DNA of 64,000 nt, taken from Nematostella vectensis. Taxonomy: Eukaryota; Cnidaria; Anthozoa; Actiniaria; Edwardsiidae. The position numbers and the translations under genes are program-made. Under the pieces are notes generated by a model. It did not search any database. It had not been told where the DNA came from and worked only from the letters and a program-made list of their open reading frames with translations. Positions 13,201-24,722 of this stretch are shown here, piece after piece. Positions within the stretch are counted from its first letter, which is position 1. Every line of letters starts with the position of its first letter. The stretch is from positions 1,302,001-1,366,000 of the forward strand of contig NC_064038.1 of assembly GCF_932526225.1 (NCBI RefSeq), written 5' to 3'.

Positions 13201-16200
13201 CTACTAAACACCCCCACAGATAGCCTACTAAACACACCCCTAGATAGCCTACTAAACACCCCCACAGATAGCCTACTAAACACCCCCCTAGATAGCCTAC
13301 TAAACACCCCCACAGATAGCCTACTAAACACACCCCTAGATAGCCTAATAAACACACCCACAGATAGCCTACTAAACACCCCCTAGATCGCCTACTAAAA
13401 ACTCCCCCTAGATAGCCTACTAAACACCCCCACAGATAGCCTACTAAACACCCCCCTAGATAGCCTACTAAACACCCCTCTAGATTGCCTACTAAACACC
13501 CCCACAGATAGCCTACTAAACACCCCCCTAGATTGCCTACTAAACACCCCTCTAGATTGCCTACTAAACACACCCACAGATAGCCTACTAAACACCCCCT
13601 AGATTGCCTACTAAACACCCCCCTAGATCACCTACTAAACACCCCCCTAGATAGCCTACTAAACACCCCCTAGATCACCTACTAAACACCCCCCTAGATC
13701 GCCTACTAAACACCCCCTAGATCACCTACTAAACACCCTAGATAGCCTACTAAACACCCCCCTAGATCTACTACTAAACACACCCCCCTAGATAGCCTAC
13801 TAAACACCCCCCTAGATAGCCTACTAAACACCCCCCTAGATCGCCTACTAAAAACTCCCCCTAGATAGCCTACTAAACACCCCCCTAGATAGCCTACTAA
13901 ACACCCCCCTAGATAGCCTATCAAACACCCCCCTAGATAGCCTACTAAACACCCCCCTAGATCGCCTACTAAACACCCCCCTAGATAGCCTACTAAACAC
14001 CCCCTAGATCACCTACTAAACACCCCCCTAGATCGCCTACTAAGCACCCCCCTAGATAGCCTACTAAACACCCCCCTAGATAGCCTACTAAACACACCCC
14101 TAGATAGCCTACTAAACACCCCCACAGATAGCCTACTAAACACCCCCCTAGATAGCCTACTAAACACCCCTCTAGATTGCCTACTAAACACCCCTCTAGA
14201 TTGCCTACTAAACACCCCCCCCTAGATAGCCTACTAAACACCCCCCCTAGATCGCCTACTAAACACCCCCCTAGATCGCCTACTAAACACTCCCCCTAGA
14301 TCGCCTACTAAACACCCCCCTAGATAGCCTACTAAACACCCCCCTAGATCGCCTACTAAACACACCCCCCTAGATCGCCTACTAAACACACCCCTAGATA
14401 GCCTACTAAACACCCCCCTAGATCGCCTACTAAACACACCCCTAGATAGCCTACTAAACACACCCCCTAGATAGCCTACTAAACACTCCCCCTAGATCTA
14501 CTACTAAACACACCCCCCTAGATAGCCTACTAAACACCCCCCCTAGATAGCCTACTAAACACCCCCCTAGATCGCCTACTAAACACCCCCCTAGATAGCC
14601 TACTAAACACCCCCCTAGATCGACTACTAAACACCCCCCTAGATATGATACTAAACACACCCCTAGATAGCCTACTAAACACACCCCTAGATAGCCTACT
14701 AAACACTCCCCCTAGATCTACTACTAAACACACCCCCTAGATAGCCTACTAAACACCCCCTAGATCACCTACTAAACACCCCCCTAGATCGCCTACTAAA
14801 CACCCCCCCCCCCCCCCCCTAGATGGCCTACTAAACACTCCCCCTAGATCTGATACTAAACACCCCCTAGATCTGCCATGCTACATTGACATACTCGCCA
14901 GATGCAATGGGGTCATCCTCTTCCCGTCTTGACAGTTGCTGTCAACACCCAAGTCTAGAACTCTCTGGACACATTCAATATGGCCAGCCTTCGCAGCCAC
15001 GTGAAGAATGGTACTGCCTGTTGAACATTCAGATTCAAAGATTCTCTGTCAGCCGACATTTTGCTATTCTGTCAAAACCCCTTGTGTAAGAAATTATCCA
15101 TTTCGATCGACTGGTATGGAGAAGCTCTAATTGTGCTATAATGGGCTGATTTTTGTAAATAAGGTACAAGACTTTGTTTTTGGTGGTTATTTCAGTATTT
15201 TATCATAATTTGACTTCCAATAAACAACAACAAAGCTATGGCTGACTAAGGCTCTTTAATTAAACATACAGTAGGAGACACAAGCAAAGACCCAAATGCT
15301 GGATTTGGGGCTTGCATTTTTAAGGTCCAAAGTTAAAATAAAATTGATAAAAGCAGCATACAGGATACTCTCAAGTTGCCCTAGCCTTGGTTTGAGTCGT
15401 GAAAAACAATTTTGGATTTTTTTCCTGTACAACAACTGGTAGGAAGAGAAAAACTTAATTTACACAGGATTATTTTAACTAAAACTAATTACCTGATTTA
15501 TCCTGGACAGATATGTTTGCCTCCATTTCCAGCAAGGTATCCAGACATTCGATGTTCCCATGCTGACAAGCACTGTGTAACCTGTGAGAGAACGTTTACA
15601 GCTACTTATTAATGGATGCCCCCTGAGAATCTATCTGTCGAACATTGGTAACATATAAATGACAAAATGTCAATCTTTGAAAGGCATGTGGATGTGTAAA
15701 GGAGACATATAGACACAAAAATAATAAAACTTCGCATAAAGCACTTTGAAGTACAAGAAATAGAGTAGATTTTTACAATGGATTATCTTATTTGAAATGG
15801 GTGTCTAAAGACAGGCACATTCCCTTGGGTGCTGGGTAATTTCTTTTTGAAGGGTTGTCAAATACTATAACCCCCCGCCCCTCCCAACTTTGACACTTAC
15901 GCTGTTGTTCCATAAGGGCTGATCTTGGTAGGGGAGACTTGCTTTTTTGATAGGGTGGATCTACCAATACAAAGGACGTATTTAGAATAAACAAATCACA
16001 GCAGGCTAGGAGCACAAGGATATGTATGTCCTGGATAACAGAACAGCTAAGAATTTCACATTAAAAAGGGAGCAGAATAACAATCTCGAAAGCAAAGCAA
16101 ATAAGGGAAAGTGACATTGCTGCAAAAGTGTTCTTTTCCAAAATAAAAAATAAAACAAAATGTGCAAAAAAAACGGGACTATAGAAAGGCACCATTACAT

Positions 16201-18133
16201 AAAGGGGGGGTGAATAGGTTCACGGATCGGCGGATTCAGCCCCGAAATGCTCACAGATTATGGATTTTGATGATTATTTCAGCAGATTGATAAATTTTGG
16301 AAATACGGCGGATCAATTGATCTGTTGACAGTTTAGGCACGGATTTCGGATTTTGACTGCTTTGACGGTCGAATTTCGGATTTTAAATGAATTTCAATCG
16401 ATGCTATTGTTTATCTGTCAAACCATGTAGATCTAAAAATATCTGCGGATCCACGGATTTGCCCTGAAAATGTTGCGGAATGGCAGATTTACATACCCCT
16501 ATTCTCCCCCGCTCATAAACATACATATATTATTTTTTTATTTTACATATAAATTTATTTGGAGTAACGCCTATGAACTACATGATGAAATAAAAAGGAT
16601 TGACTGACTCCCCCTCTATCTTCCCCCACTAAATAAAAACATTAGTCTATGAATTGTTGGATAATTTCTTGATATATTCTGTAGAATTGTACCTTAGCCG
16701 GATAACATCTCCATGCTCAATACATTCAATGAGACGCTCATCGTACTTGTTCCAGTCAAGAGAATGGCTCTCACCATTCAGATTGTTCTATAAACAAAAC
16801 ATAAGAACTCTCTAAATGCAGCCAGCGATATTTATGCACAAGTGAGAGGTGTGTCAAAGCCAGTCACCTCCCCTCTGACGAAGATTCTAAAAGAAATGGG
16901 AGCCCCTGCCTGCCTCACAATCCTGGCTATGGAATAATCAAATCAAATAACCTTGCAGTGGAACTTTCTTTCATTTCTTGGCCTGGCCAAGGGATGTATA
17001 CAAATGCAGGACGTTGGGGGGTCTAATTACTGCAATACTGCACAAAATTTTCGAAAATACTGCAATAGCACAGAAGGAAAAGGTTTAAAAGAGAGTGCGC
17101 GACATAACGACATTTGCTGGATCACTCTGTATCAAGGGCAAATCCTGTGCACCGCAGGACTAATTAACACCGCAAACACTGCAATCATTCGATTGCAGTG
17201 TTTTTTACTGAAATATTGTCGTTCGAAAAGCAAAATCTCATATTTCACAGTGTTTTGAAATACTACATCACCACATGCTTTTTGCTCTTTTACCGCGATC
17301 TCTTACAAAAAAGGGCCAATACTGCAAAACCAAAGGCCCCTCCCCTTACAAATATGTCTATACTAAATATTCAGCAATGAGAGATAAACTATTTAAAGCT
17401 ATAATATTGAGTAATAAGCTCCACTTCGATTTGACGAAGCCTGTTGAAACTCTCACTTTTTGTAAGGTAAAAAAAAATTGTCAAGCAGGTTTCTTTTTTT
17501 TTCGTCCACGTAAGAACAGCTTGAGAAAAAAAGGAAATCAAAACAATATGAAACTTTGATGAGCTTCGTAATAATAAAACTCGTATTTGCGTTAATGACT
17601 GTTATGAATAAATATATGGTTCATTTAGAAAGAACAAAAGGAAGATATTTTAGAATCTTTTGATATGACCCGAGTGTGAAGATTAAAATAGATAGTAAAT
17701 ATAAAGTAAACTGGTATTTTACGTACTATTCTTATTTGACTGTAATATTATAAGAGAGCCCTGTGGATTTTATATAGAGCAGCAAGCAACAATTTCTAAA
17801 ATCATATGGTGCAAAATACAACGCCAAATCACTAATAGTGTCAGATGAGTTGTGACACTCGAATGGTTTCTGGACTTTATGGACAAATTGTGTTGTAATA
17901 ATACACGGTTTTACTAGGATGAAAGTATTTGGATAGGGTTTCAGAACACTGGTCAATCCTAAATCATTTGTGTCCCTTTGCTTAACTTTAGATCAAAGGA
18001 TGTTTACCCACCGGTGGTTGCGAGATTACAAAAACACGCATAAACCGTTAAACCTATATTCGTTAAATTCATATCATCCAACAAGACTCACCTGAGAACT
18101 TCGTTTTACCAACTTTCCTCTAAATTTCTTCAT
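1218..18133 (-). CDS. Ankyrin-repeat and coiled-coil protein of the RAI14 (ankycorbin)/UACA/ANKRD24 family, complete
   Basis: Twenty-two exons in transcription order: 18092-18133, 16693-16787, 15901-15960, 15493-15581, 14895-15017, 9691-9761, 9033-9139, 8254-8357, 7933-8016, 7738-7781, 6575-6661, 6291-6320, 6077-6166, 5515-5592, 5084-5167, 4781-4843, 3937-3978, 3752-3820, 2690-2770, 1961-2089, 1718-1783, 1218-1292. All have AG/GT borders and matching phases, and they sum to 1713 bp (570 residues plus TAA). The N-terminus MKKFRGKLVKRSSQ and the DWNKYDERLIECIEHGDV block resemble RAI14/UACA starts. About six ankyrin repeats follow at residues ~30-250 (e.g. STILHVAAKAGHIECVQRVL, DGRTPLLMAIQSGHEEIVCL). 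Then come an acidic E-run (261-268), S/P-rich linkers, a coiled coil (~340-545) and the family C-terminus with YRIHLISAVQ. Vertebrate members are roughly twice as long and act at actin or junctional structures; that role is inferred. Coiled-coil exons are nearly all phase 0, so further small exons could have been missed. Confidence 0.85.
3224..3410. repeat. Direct duplication, ~80 bp unit, two copies
   Basis: The stretch at 3224-3304 recurs at 3327-3410 with small differences (both start TTTTATATACG and end in GGAAGGAGTCT, with an A-rich centre). It lies in an intron of the ankyrin gene. A short piece (GGGTTACGACAAGTTT) recurs again near 3646. Confidence 0.8.
5203..5290. repeat. Short tandem repeat, 27 bp unit, about three copies
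   Basis: The unit contains CATAGTGATATGACAATCCA and repeats with one or two changes. It is intronic, immediately 5' (on the - strand) of the exon at 5084-5167. Confidence 0.8.
6746..7090. mobile_element. Inverted-repeat (foldback/MITE-like) element
   Basis: A left arm at about 6746-6832 starting GGCGAGAACCGACTCGACAT is matched by its near-perfect complement at 7014-7090, with a ~180 bp unique loop. There is no ORF that looks real. The sequence could fold into a long hairpin in the ankyrin-gene pre-mRNA. No clear target-site duplication was found. Confidence 0.75.
7590..7682. mobile_element. Small inverted-repeat element
   Basis: It begins TAGCCTGCG... and ends ...CTCAGGCTA. Inner segments GCGCAAAAGG and CCTCTTGCGC are also complementary. 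It is a short MITE-like unit in an intron of the ankyrin gene. Confidence 0.45.
8366..8915. repeat. Minisatellite, ~14 bp unit (GATGACAACACATA-like)
   Basis: About 39 degenerate copies. The array ends roughly 10 bp from the exon at 8254-8357. Read on the - strand the copies are T-rich (TGTTGTCATC), so the array itself supplies the pyrimidine tract region of that exon's acceptor. Confidence 0.95.
10455..14877. repeat. Large minisatellite, ~24 bp unit, about 180 copies
   Basis: The unit is of the form CTAGATAGCCTACTAAACAC plus a C-run, with variants (TAGATCGCC, ACAGATAGCC, TAGATATGATA) spread through the array. It fills 4.4 kb of the ankyrin-gene intron between exons 14895-15017 and 9691-9761, and its right edge is about 17 bp from the former exon. 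Blocks of variants recur at larger spacing: the variant AACTCCCCCT occurs at 12681 and again at 13400. The many open frames across it are a by-product of the repeat. Confidence 0.97.
16205..16505. mobile_element. Possible degenerate DNA-transposon remnant
   Basis: The stretch opens GGGGTGAATAGG and closes with ACATACCCCTAT, weakly complementary ends. Inside it carries repeated CGGATTT motifs. A similar fragment starts near 55955. It is intronic; the assignment is only suggestive. Confidence 0.25.
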
Positions 18134-18659
18134 TATAATGGTTTCCTAGCATCCCGACATGCGTTTATAAAAAAATTTACTTTCTGCATGCGAAGACACG
18201 TTCATTTTGACTCAATAACCAACTATACAATTCGGACCAAATTCAGGAATATCTCGCTATTTCCCCGTAGAAAATCAACTCCAGTGTCTCAACCGCGTAG
18301 ATTTGTGGACCATAAAGTCTATAAGGCTCCAATTATGAAATTATACACAAGTTTATGGAGGATAATTGCCCGCAAATGACATATCTGAAGATACCACCAT
18401 CGGTATTCGACAACACCAAACACAATACCCTCACCCGGGGTAGTGTTGTTACAAGTTAATGACTCACCCTCCCGTCCCCTTGCCTTTTGTTAGTTGTTCC
18501 AACTTTTGGTACAAATCTGTACCACCACGAGTGGGGTAGAGGGTCGATTGTACTAGTAAAACTAGTAAAACATATTATGCTAGTAACATTGCTCGTTTTT
18601 AATCTCAATTATGCTCAAATTAAAGCTCGCTTTTAAAAATAACGCAATTAGTATTAGTA
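18134..18659. other. Upstream region of the ankyrin gene
   Basis: No exon was recognised. A TATAAA on the - strand at 18164-18169 lies only ~30 bp before the ankyrin ATG, which would leave a very short leader, so a promoter role is uncertain. The rest is AT-rich unique sequence. Confidence 0.3.
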
Positions 18660-19400
18660 CAGTCAATCTGTGGTTTCAGGTGGAACTAATTGAAATAGAA
18701 TTTCTCTAAACGGATTTTGAACAAGTGATGCAACCTAGTTAACATACTAAAAGTCCCCAAAAATCCCTTTGGTGGAACATCCTGAAATTTGTGATTTTTC
18801 CATTTCGGAGCAAAACCACAAGGTACCCTCGTCGGTAAAACGGAAAAATAATAAAATACACGTCTTAATCAATATATTTGAAAGACCATTGGTCAAAGTT
18901 GATTAAATACCCAGTTTGGATATCGAAACAAAACAAATTGCTCCTGTTTTATATCTTTTTCCAATACTTCTGTAATCCAAAAACCACAGGGTACCCGCGT
19001 CGAAAACACTAAACAAATTTGAAAATTCAAGCCATTTTTTTATGGTTTTCGGCGAGGGTACCCTGTGGTTTTTGGAGTACAGAAAAATTGGAAAAAAATA
19101 TATTAAACAGGGGCAATTTGCTTTATTTCGATATTCAAACATTGTCTTTAATCAGCTTTGACCAATGGCCTTTTCAATGTACTGATTGAGACGTGTTTTT
19201 TAATTTGTTTCCGTTTTAACAACGCGGGTACCCGTTTTGCTCCGAAATAGAAAAATCACATATTTCAAGATGTTCCACCAAAGGGATTTTTGGGGACTTA
19301 TAGTATGTTAACTAGGTTGTATCACTTGTTCAAAATCCGCTGAGAGGAATTCTATTGCAATAAGTTCCACCTGGGCCATAAAAATTTCATAGATTGACTG
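18660..19400. mobile_element. 0.74 kb imperfect palindrome (foldback element)
   Basis: The ends are exact complements (CAGTCAATCT at the left, AGATTGACTG at the right). Complementarity continues inward on both sides through blocks such as AAAAATCCCTTTGGTGGAAC and ACCCTGTGGTTTTTGG to a centre near 19030, giving arms of about 350 bp. No transposase is encoded; the small - strand frame at 18903-19142 simply spans the two arms. It is a MITE or foldback transposon candidate, intergenic. Confidence 0.8.
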
Positions 19401-20147
19401 GACTGGACAATAAAAAGTTTATCTAAAATTTAAGTTGGCTTAAACTGGGCGATATTGCAGCAACCCAGTGAAATACAAAGCTTCAACACGGGAATATGGA
19501 TTGCAAAGCTTTACTGGTTGTAACGCATAAATAGAGAATGCTTGTTATATATACTGAAGCATGATTTGCTTGTAATTCATCATGTGCATTATCTTGCTGA
19601 TCACGGGGCTGTACTTTCTTGACGGCTGAGGACCAATAAGGTAGTTCAGAATGTATCTACCCCTCCCCTCGTCCTCACCCCTTCCCCCCCCCCCCCCCCC
19701 CCAAATACAATTAAATAATAAAAGTAACAATGATAATAGCGGAGCCGCGCGGAGCTCCATAGGTATAGAAATATGGTAAGCTATGCCACTTGGTTTTGCG
19801 GTCATCGCGCGGTTACCCTGTGGTGTCACAAATCAGCCAGTAATCCAGCCGCGCAACTCTCGGTCTTACGCGTTTATGTGTTTTTAGTTCAAAACTCGTA
19901 TGTTCACAGAAAAAAAGGCAGTATTTAATGAGAAAGTATGCGGATTCAAATGGACTGAAGTCTTTTAGGAACCGTTTTGTCTGAAGTACGAGTCGATAGT
20001 AAAATCTACCCTAGTATTCGTGAATCCCGCCCGTCGCAACAGCTAAAAAGAGGACTATAGAGGAGGACTATGGAGGATCTACACTACCATTGTATATTCA
20101 TTCACGTCTAAATTTATGTAAGGAGATCCTGAGAAGAAAGGGCCTTG
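19401..20147. other. Intergenic, no gene recognised
   Basis: The stretch includes a C homopolymer run near 19686-19702 and otherwise ordinary unique sequence. Nothing coding is supported. Confidence 0.4.
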
Positions 20148-20885
20148 ATGTCTGTTTTCAGCTATAAAAATCATTCGCATGTGTCGACGAGTTCCTTGCT
20201 AGCAGAAATTCGACAACTTCACAGTTTACAACAAAAGCGAACAACACAACCACAACAGAAAGCGAAAAAAAAAACTGCCAAGGTGAGTTTTAGACGACGA
20301 TTTGTATTGAGAATATGAAAGTTATTTTTCTTTTATTGTTGTGCTTTTATAATGCTCGTTTGTTCGTTTTTTTTTCCCATAACCAATCGCTCAGACTAAA
20401 ACACCGTACCAGCTTTAGTTTGACGTCAAGATGCCATATCAAAGTCATCTATCCTTGTTTTGATGTAAATACGTAAATACTTACAAGTTCTATAAGTAAA
20501 TTCAGGCGTAAATTTCTCACAGTAAGTACGAATTAAGTAAGTACGAAAAAAAGATACAGCAACATTTTTTCAACATTATCATAACAACTTTAATTTTACA
20601 ATTACAGAAGAATTTTCTCTTCAAAAAAAAAAAAAAAAAAAACTAAATGCAACCCTTATTACCTATATTGTTTTTGCTTTTATATTGTCTGCATCTTGCA
20701 TACTTTCTGATGTGTTTATTTATTTTTATTCAAATAGTTGTGGAAAATTAGTAAGGTTATAAATGGCATGATGAAAATGTTGTTTTGAAAGAAAAAAATA
20801 ATTAATTGTTTTCACTTTTATTTAGGTAAAACCAACCAAGGACTACCTGAGGGCCATGACTGATCCTAAATGCTGGAAGGCATAA
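20148..20885 (+). CDS. Candidate two-exon small protein, 64 residues
   Basis: An ATG at 20148 opens 45 codons to a strong donor (AAG|GTGAGT at 20282/20283). A second exon at 20826-20885 follows a T-rich acceptor (TTTTATTTAG) and continues the same frame to TAA. The product starts MSVFSYKNHSHV, has a Q/K-rich middle (KAKKKTAK) and ends KDYLRAMTDPKCWKA. I do not recognise it. One difficulty is that bases 20163-20170 read TATAAAAA. If that is a TATA box, transcription would start after the ATG, and the transcript would be non-coding or start elsewhere. The two-exon structure is better supported than the coding claim. Confidence 0.4.
20163..20170 (+). promoter_or_regulatory. TATA-box candidate
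   Basis: TATAAAAA sits 110 bp before a consensus donor, a spacing that fits a short first exon beginning near 20195. This conflicts with the coding reading that starts at 20148, so only one of the two is likely. Confidence 0.35.
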
Positions 20886-20989
20886 TAATAGGCAAATATT
20901 AAGATAATATAGTAGGGGATTTCTTACTTTTATATGACAGTATAAGATTAATGTTTTTTAGAGCAAGATACTTGCTCTCAATGATTAAT

Positions 20990-22095
20990 CTGTAAAGAAA
21001 ACTTTTTCTATCAACCTAAAGATAATGAGGAAAGGGGAAATGTTAGGAGAGTGTTGTTGCATTACTGTTAATTTTTTTATCATAGATATTGTCCCATTTC
21101 TTTCTTTTTTCCATCTCTGTTCACTATTTTTGTATGCAATTGATATTATTTGCTGTTTCCCCTCTGCACCCTAAATAAATTTAAATAGGTTATGTTTGAA
21201 ATAAGACATTTTCATTTAGCACTACTTTCATTAATATCAAGAATTTTTTTTAGAATTTGCTTCCCAAGTAAATTTGTTCTTTTCCATTGCATTTAATTTT
21301 GGAGTAGCATTAGCATGTGTGGATCCAGGGTTTTTATAAAACAGCAGGCCACCATGCTAAAGGGTGGGTGCACCAAACGAATATGTAATGCATGACTGTA
21401 ATATCCTTGGTGATGGAGTGTTACCAGTATGTGATAGACAAAACTTCCATATGGCACCTTAAATGTATAACTGTATCATTATATCTTTGGAATGCTGTTT
21501 CATTCATTTGTTTCTTTGCAAGGGCAAAGTTGCTCAGAATGTAGCCTTGCTACAAGTTCTATAAAGGGAAGAGGTTTTTATTAGATCAAAGTACTTAAAT
21601 TTATAAAGATATATATAAAGAAAAATACTAGGAAAGTGCTCAGTCAAGTTATTATTGCATTATTGTTATAAATGTTTTAGAATAGAGTAACATTTTTTTC
21701 AAACAGAGTCACATTTCTCCCTTTTCTTCGCTCCCCATTGATTTTTGGCTTATTTGTATATTTATTCCTCTCTGCCCCCAACATAGATCAATGAATATGG
21801 TTTGGTTTGTAATTAGAAACTTTCAGTAATTTAGGATTTGCCTCCATTGCATTCATTTTTTAGTAGCCTGTATGGGTGGATCCAACATTTCTAAAAAAAA
21901 AAAGGCCAAAGGGTGGGTGCACCAATATGTAATGCATGACAGGAGGTATATTTGTGGAGTTTAATTCCAACACATTCTTATGAATAATCAGTTGCAGTAC
22001 GTGAAAACTACAGTATGGCATCTAATTCTTTGGAATACTGTTACATCCTTGATATATTCTTCACAAGGTCAAAGCTTGTTAGAATGCTATTTTGA
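20990..22095. repeat. Diverged tandem duplication, unit ~550-600 bp
   Basis: Segments in 21000-21560 recur in order in 21600-22090: a TCCATTGCAT-containing stretch, TGGATCCA, AAAGGGTGGGTGCACCAA, TATGTAATGCATGAC, TATGGCA and CTTTGGAAT. Copies differ by many substitutions and indels, so the event is old. No ORF is conserved between copies. Confidence 0.65.
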
Positions 22096-22890
22096 TAATA
22101 AACAAAATATAGATAGTGGAGTTAATTAAGAGGGAAAAAAAAGAGTTGACCATTAGACTCAACTAAGACACCTAAAGTTTGACAGCCTTTTTCTTACCAA
22201 GGTTTAGTATTTGTTAACTTTCATACTGCATACTTAATATTATTAAATGAGTGCTTGCTTGATACATTTGGAGGGGCCAATGCAACAGACCCATACCGAG
22301 GATTTTTCTTGGTGGGGTGAGAAATAAAAAAAAGTGGACCTTATATTTCCGGGGGGGGGGGGGGGGGGGAGTTCTCTAATAAAAATCTGACCGCGCCTTT
22401 GCAGTATTTCCAGAGGGTTTGGCTACATACCAGAGTGAGTTTTGTCTACAAATAATAGCACGTCTATTGAGAACTGAAAGTGTTCCTTTGGCCGTTGTGT
22501 GTGTGTGTGTGTGGGGGGGGGGATGCGTTCGCACCCCTCCTAGGTACGGGCCTTTACAATTCATAAAGACATGGCATTAAAAAATGACTTTTTTAATCTC
22601 ATTTTAAAAAAAACATTTTAAAGACACCTAGATCCCCCTAAATTACCCCTATCAGTCAACACAAAAAGGTATCAAATGCTGGCTCCGCCTTTAGGCAGTG
22701 CCCAAATCTATATATTATCATAGTTAGTAGAGGGGGACGACATGACGGACTGGAAAACGCGCAATTCCAGATAGTGTGAGAAGACACAATTTCTTACAAT
22801 GGCTATAGGTTCCTTGTATTGTGGACTGATTTTCAAAACACAAATAACATGAGGCCGAAGTGCCAGATTTTGGCTTTTTTGGATAATTTA
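22096..22890. other. Intergenic, simple-sequence rich
   Basis: The stretch holds a G homopolymer run at about 22350-22370, a GT microsatellite near 22495-22512 followed by more G, and no supported gene. Confidence 0.5.
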
Positions 22891-22892
22891 GT

Positions 22893-23036
22893 TTAGAAGC
22901 ATGTTCAAACACAGGTAGCCCAGGCAATGGTTTAGAAGCTTGTTCACACACAGGTAGCCCAGGCAATGGTTTAGAAGCTTGTTCACACACAGGAAGCCCA
23001 GGCAATGGTTTAGAAGCTTGTTCACACACAGGTAGC
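22893..23036. repeat. Tandem repeat, 39 bp unit, ~3.6 copies
   Basis: The unit contains CACAGGTAGCCCAGGCAATG and repeats nearly exactly. Because 39 is a multiple of three, the - strand shows an open frame with a 13-residue period. I do not consider it coding. A related fragment occurs near 38742. Confidence 0.9.
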
Positions 23037-23837
23037 CTAAAAGAGCCCTTGGCAGCCAAACCTTTGTTATTGTTTTTATTCAATATTGAAAGGCATATGT
23101 TGTGCTAAAATCTCGAAATAACCATCTGAAAACAAAGTCTAATACTTTATTTACCAAATTCAATCGAAAATATCACATTGGCTTCCCCATATCAGCCGAT
23201 GGAAATGGATGCTTTTTCACACCTGGTACTTTGCTAGGATGGAAAATGGCGGCTGATTGAGGTTGTTTAAAATTTAGAACATATATTGGTTCAATCTTAT
23301 TAATTACCGATTAATTACCATAGTTAATCAACTCTGATCTACTAGTAAATTATATTTACCTGTGATTAGAATAGAGAGGGTTATTCTATAAAAACCGTGT
23401 GATTGGGCTGACATAAACTATACGTTCAAATTTATTTTATATTTATACCCTTTATATATATTTTTTCTCTAAGAGAAACTCGTTATAATCAGTTACACCG
23501 AAACGCCTGCATAACAACCGCTGACATCTGTGTGACTATGGAAACAAACGTGAAAATTTATTTATATTTCTGAGAAAAGTGATTTAATATATTCAATACA
23601 ATATAGTTTTTCCAAATGAGTTCAGGAAAGAAAACGGCTACTTGCCTTACCATATGAACATCTTTTCCGGTTCAGTAGGATCATGACACCCGGTTTTATT
23701 CCATTTATCTTCCGGCAAAGGAAAAAAAAAGACTCTTTCTCGGATAAGTAGTTTTGATTGATATCTACGAATAATTAAACCATGATCACATCTGTCTATA
23801 TCGGATATTTTTTTCCGATAATATAATGCATGGGAGA
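23037..23837. other. Intergenic, no gene recognised
   Basis: AT-rich, with no exon or array supported. Confidence 0.35.
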
Positions 23838-24220
23838 GGATGTCTTGTGCTTTCTAAATTGTAGATCAATTGTCGATGATAAAGTATAGCAAATTTTGAT
23901 CGCCCATCGGGCACGCATGGAAGAGATCAATACTGCAAATTATAAAGACTAAGATCCCTATTTATAGCTCATATGATCTTCCAAATAACATATTACTTAC
24001 AAACATAGGATAATTTTGTCTTTGAAGGAGCTACGACTCTAGTAAGGCGCCGCTAGACAAAGAATCCCGTGTGAATCGTTGTTACGGTTCTAAGTCATCC
24101 TCTTGAAATGACATGTTGCGCAGGCAAGATGCGCATTTCATACTGCAGTCTCAGTCAATTTCACTTTTTGACGCTATCCCACATGGATGACAATTCTGAA
24201 GTGCCCAGCTTTTAAATAGA
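23838..24220. repeat. Segmental duplication, copy A
   Basis: It matches 27898-28470 in order and orientation through long shared blocks such as TGAATCGTTGTTACGGTTCT and GCTATCCCACATGGATGACA. Copy B carries a 190 bp insertion that copy A lacks. Confidence 0.8.
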
Positions 24221-24722
24221 TTTGGGGAGTGTGAAGTTTGGGGTAGCGCTGGGAGGCCGGTGAAAGCCTTTGTGCCCGTGGACTTAGGCCGCTAGAGGAA
24301 GGGGGCTAGTTAATGGGGCTCGCGTCGTACTTCCGGGGGTGCTACCCTACCAAATACCACGCAATTCAAACAAAAAGTATAGGTCGTTTGGTGGCCTCCA
24401 AGTGGTCATAGGACTATCATACAAAACAAAGCGTCCCCAAATTTTTAGAAGCGACTCCTCTGATAATATTGTTTTGATCTCATGTTGAATAGCGCTGCGC
24501 CACCAGGCTAAAAATATAGAGGAAGAGGGAGCCCCCGCATGACTCGGACAAACATTGCGAGTTCTTGTCTGCGTTTTACAGTAACCTGACCGACGAAACT
24601 CGAGCGAGACCCGAAAACTTTCAAATATTTTCATTTAAATCAGCAACACTACACTTAAAATGGGGGGGGGGGGGATGCTGGGGGGGGGGGGGGGATGTAC
24701 AAACTCACCGACTAATGCAGGC

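Noticed and set aside
10455-14877. Many - strand frames with repeated MFSRLSRGVFSRLS-type peptides, up to 370 codons
   Set aside because: They are produced by the 24 bp repeat being divisible by three; all frames show the same pattern and there is no gene-like start or splice context.
10455-14877. TACTAAAC copies as branch-point array
   Set aside because: The motif is on the + strand while the host gene is transcribed from -.
22724-23083. 119-codon - strand frame with a repeated CEQASKPLPGLPV peptide
   Set aside because: It arises from a 39 bp tandem repeat, and the flanks do not look coding.
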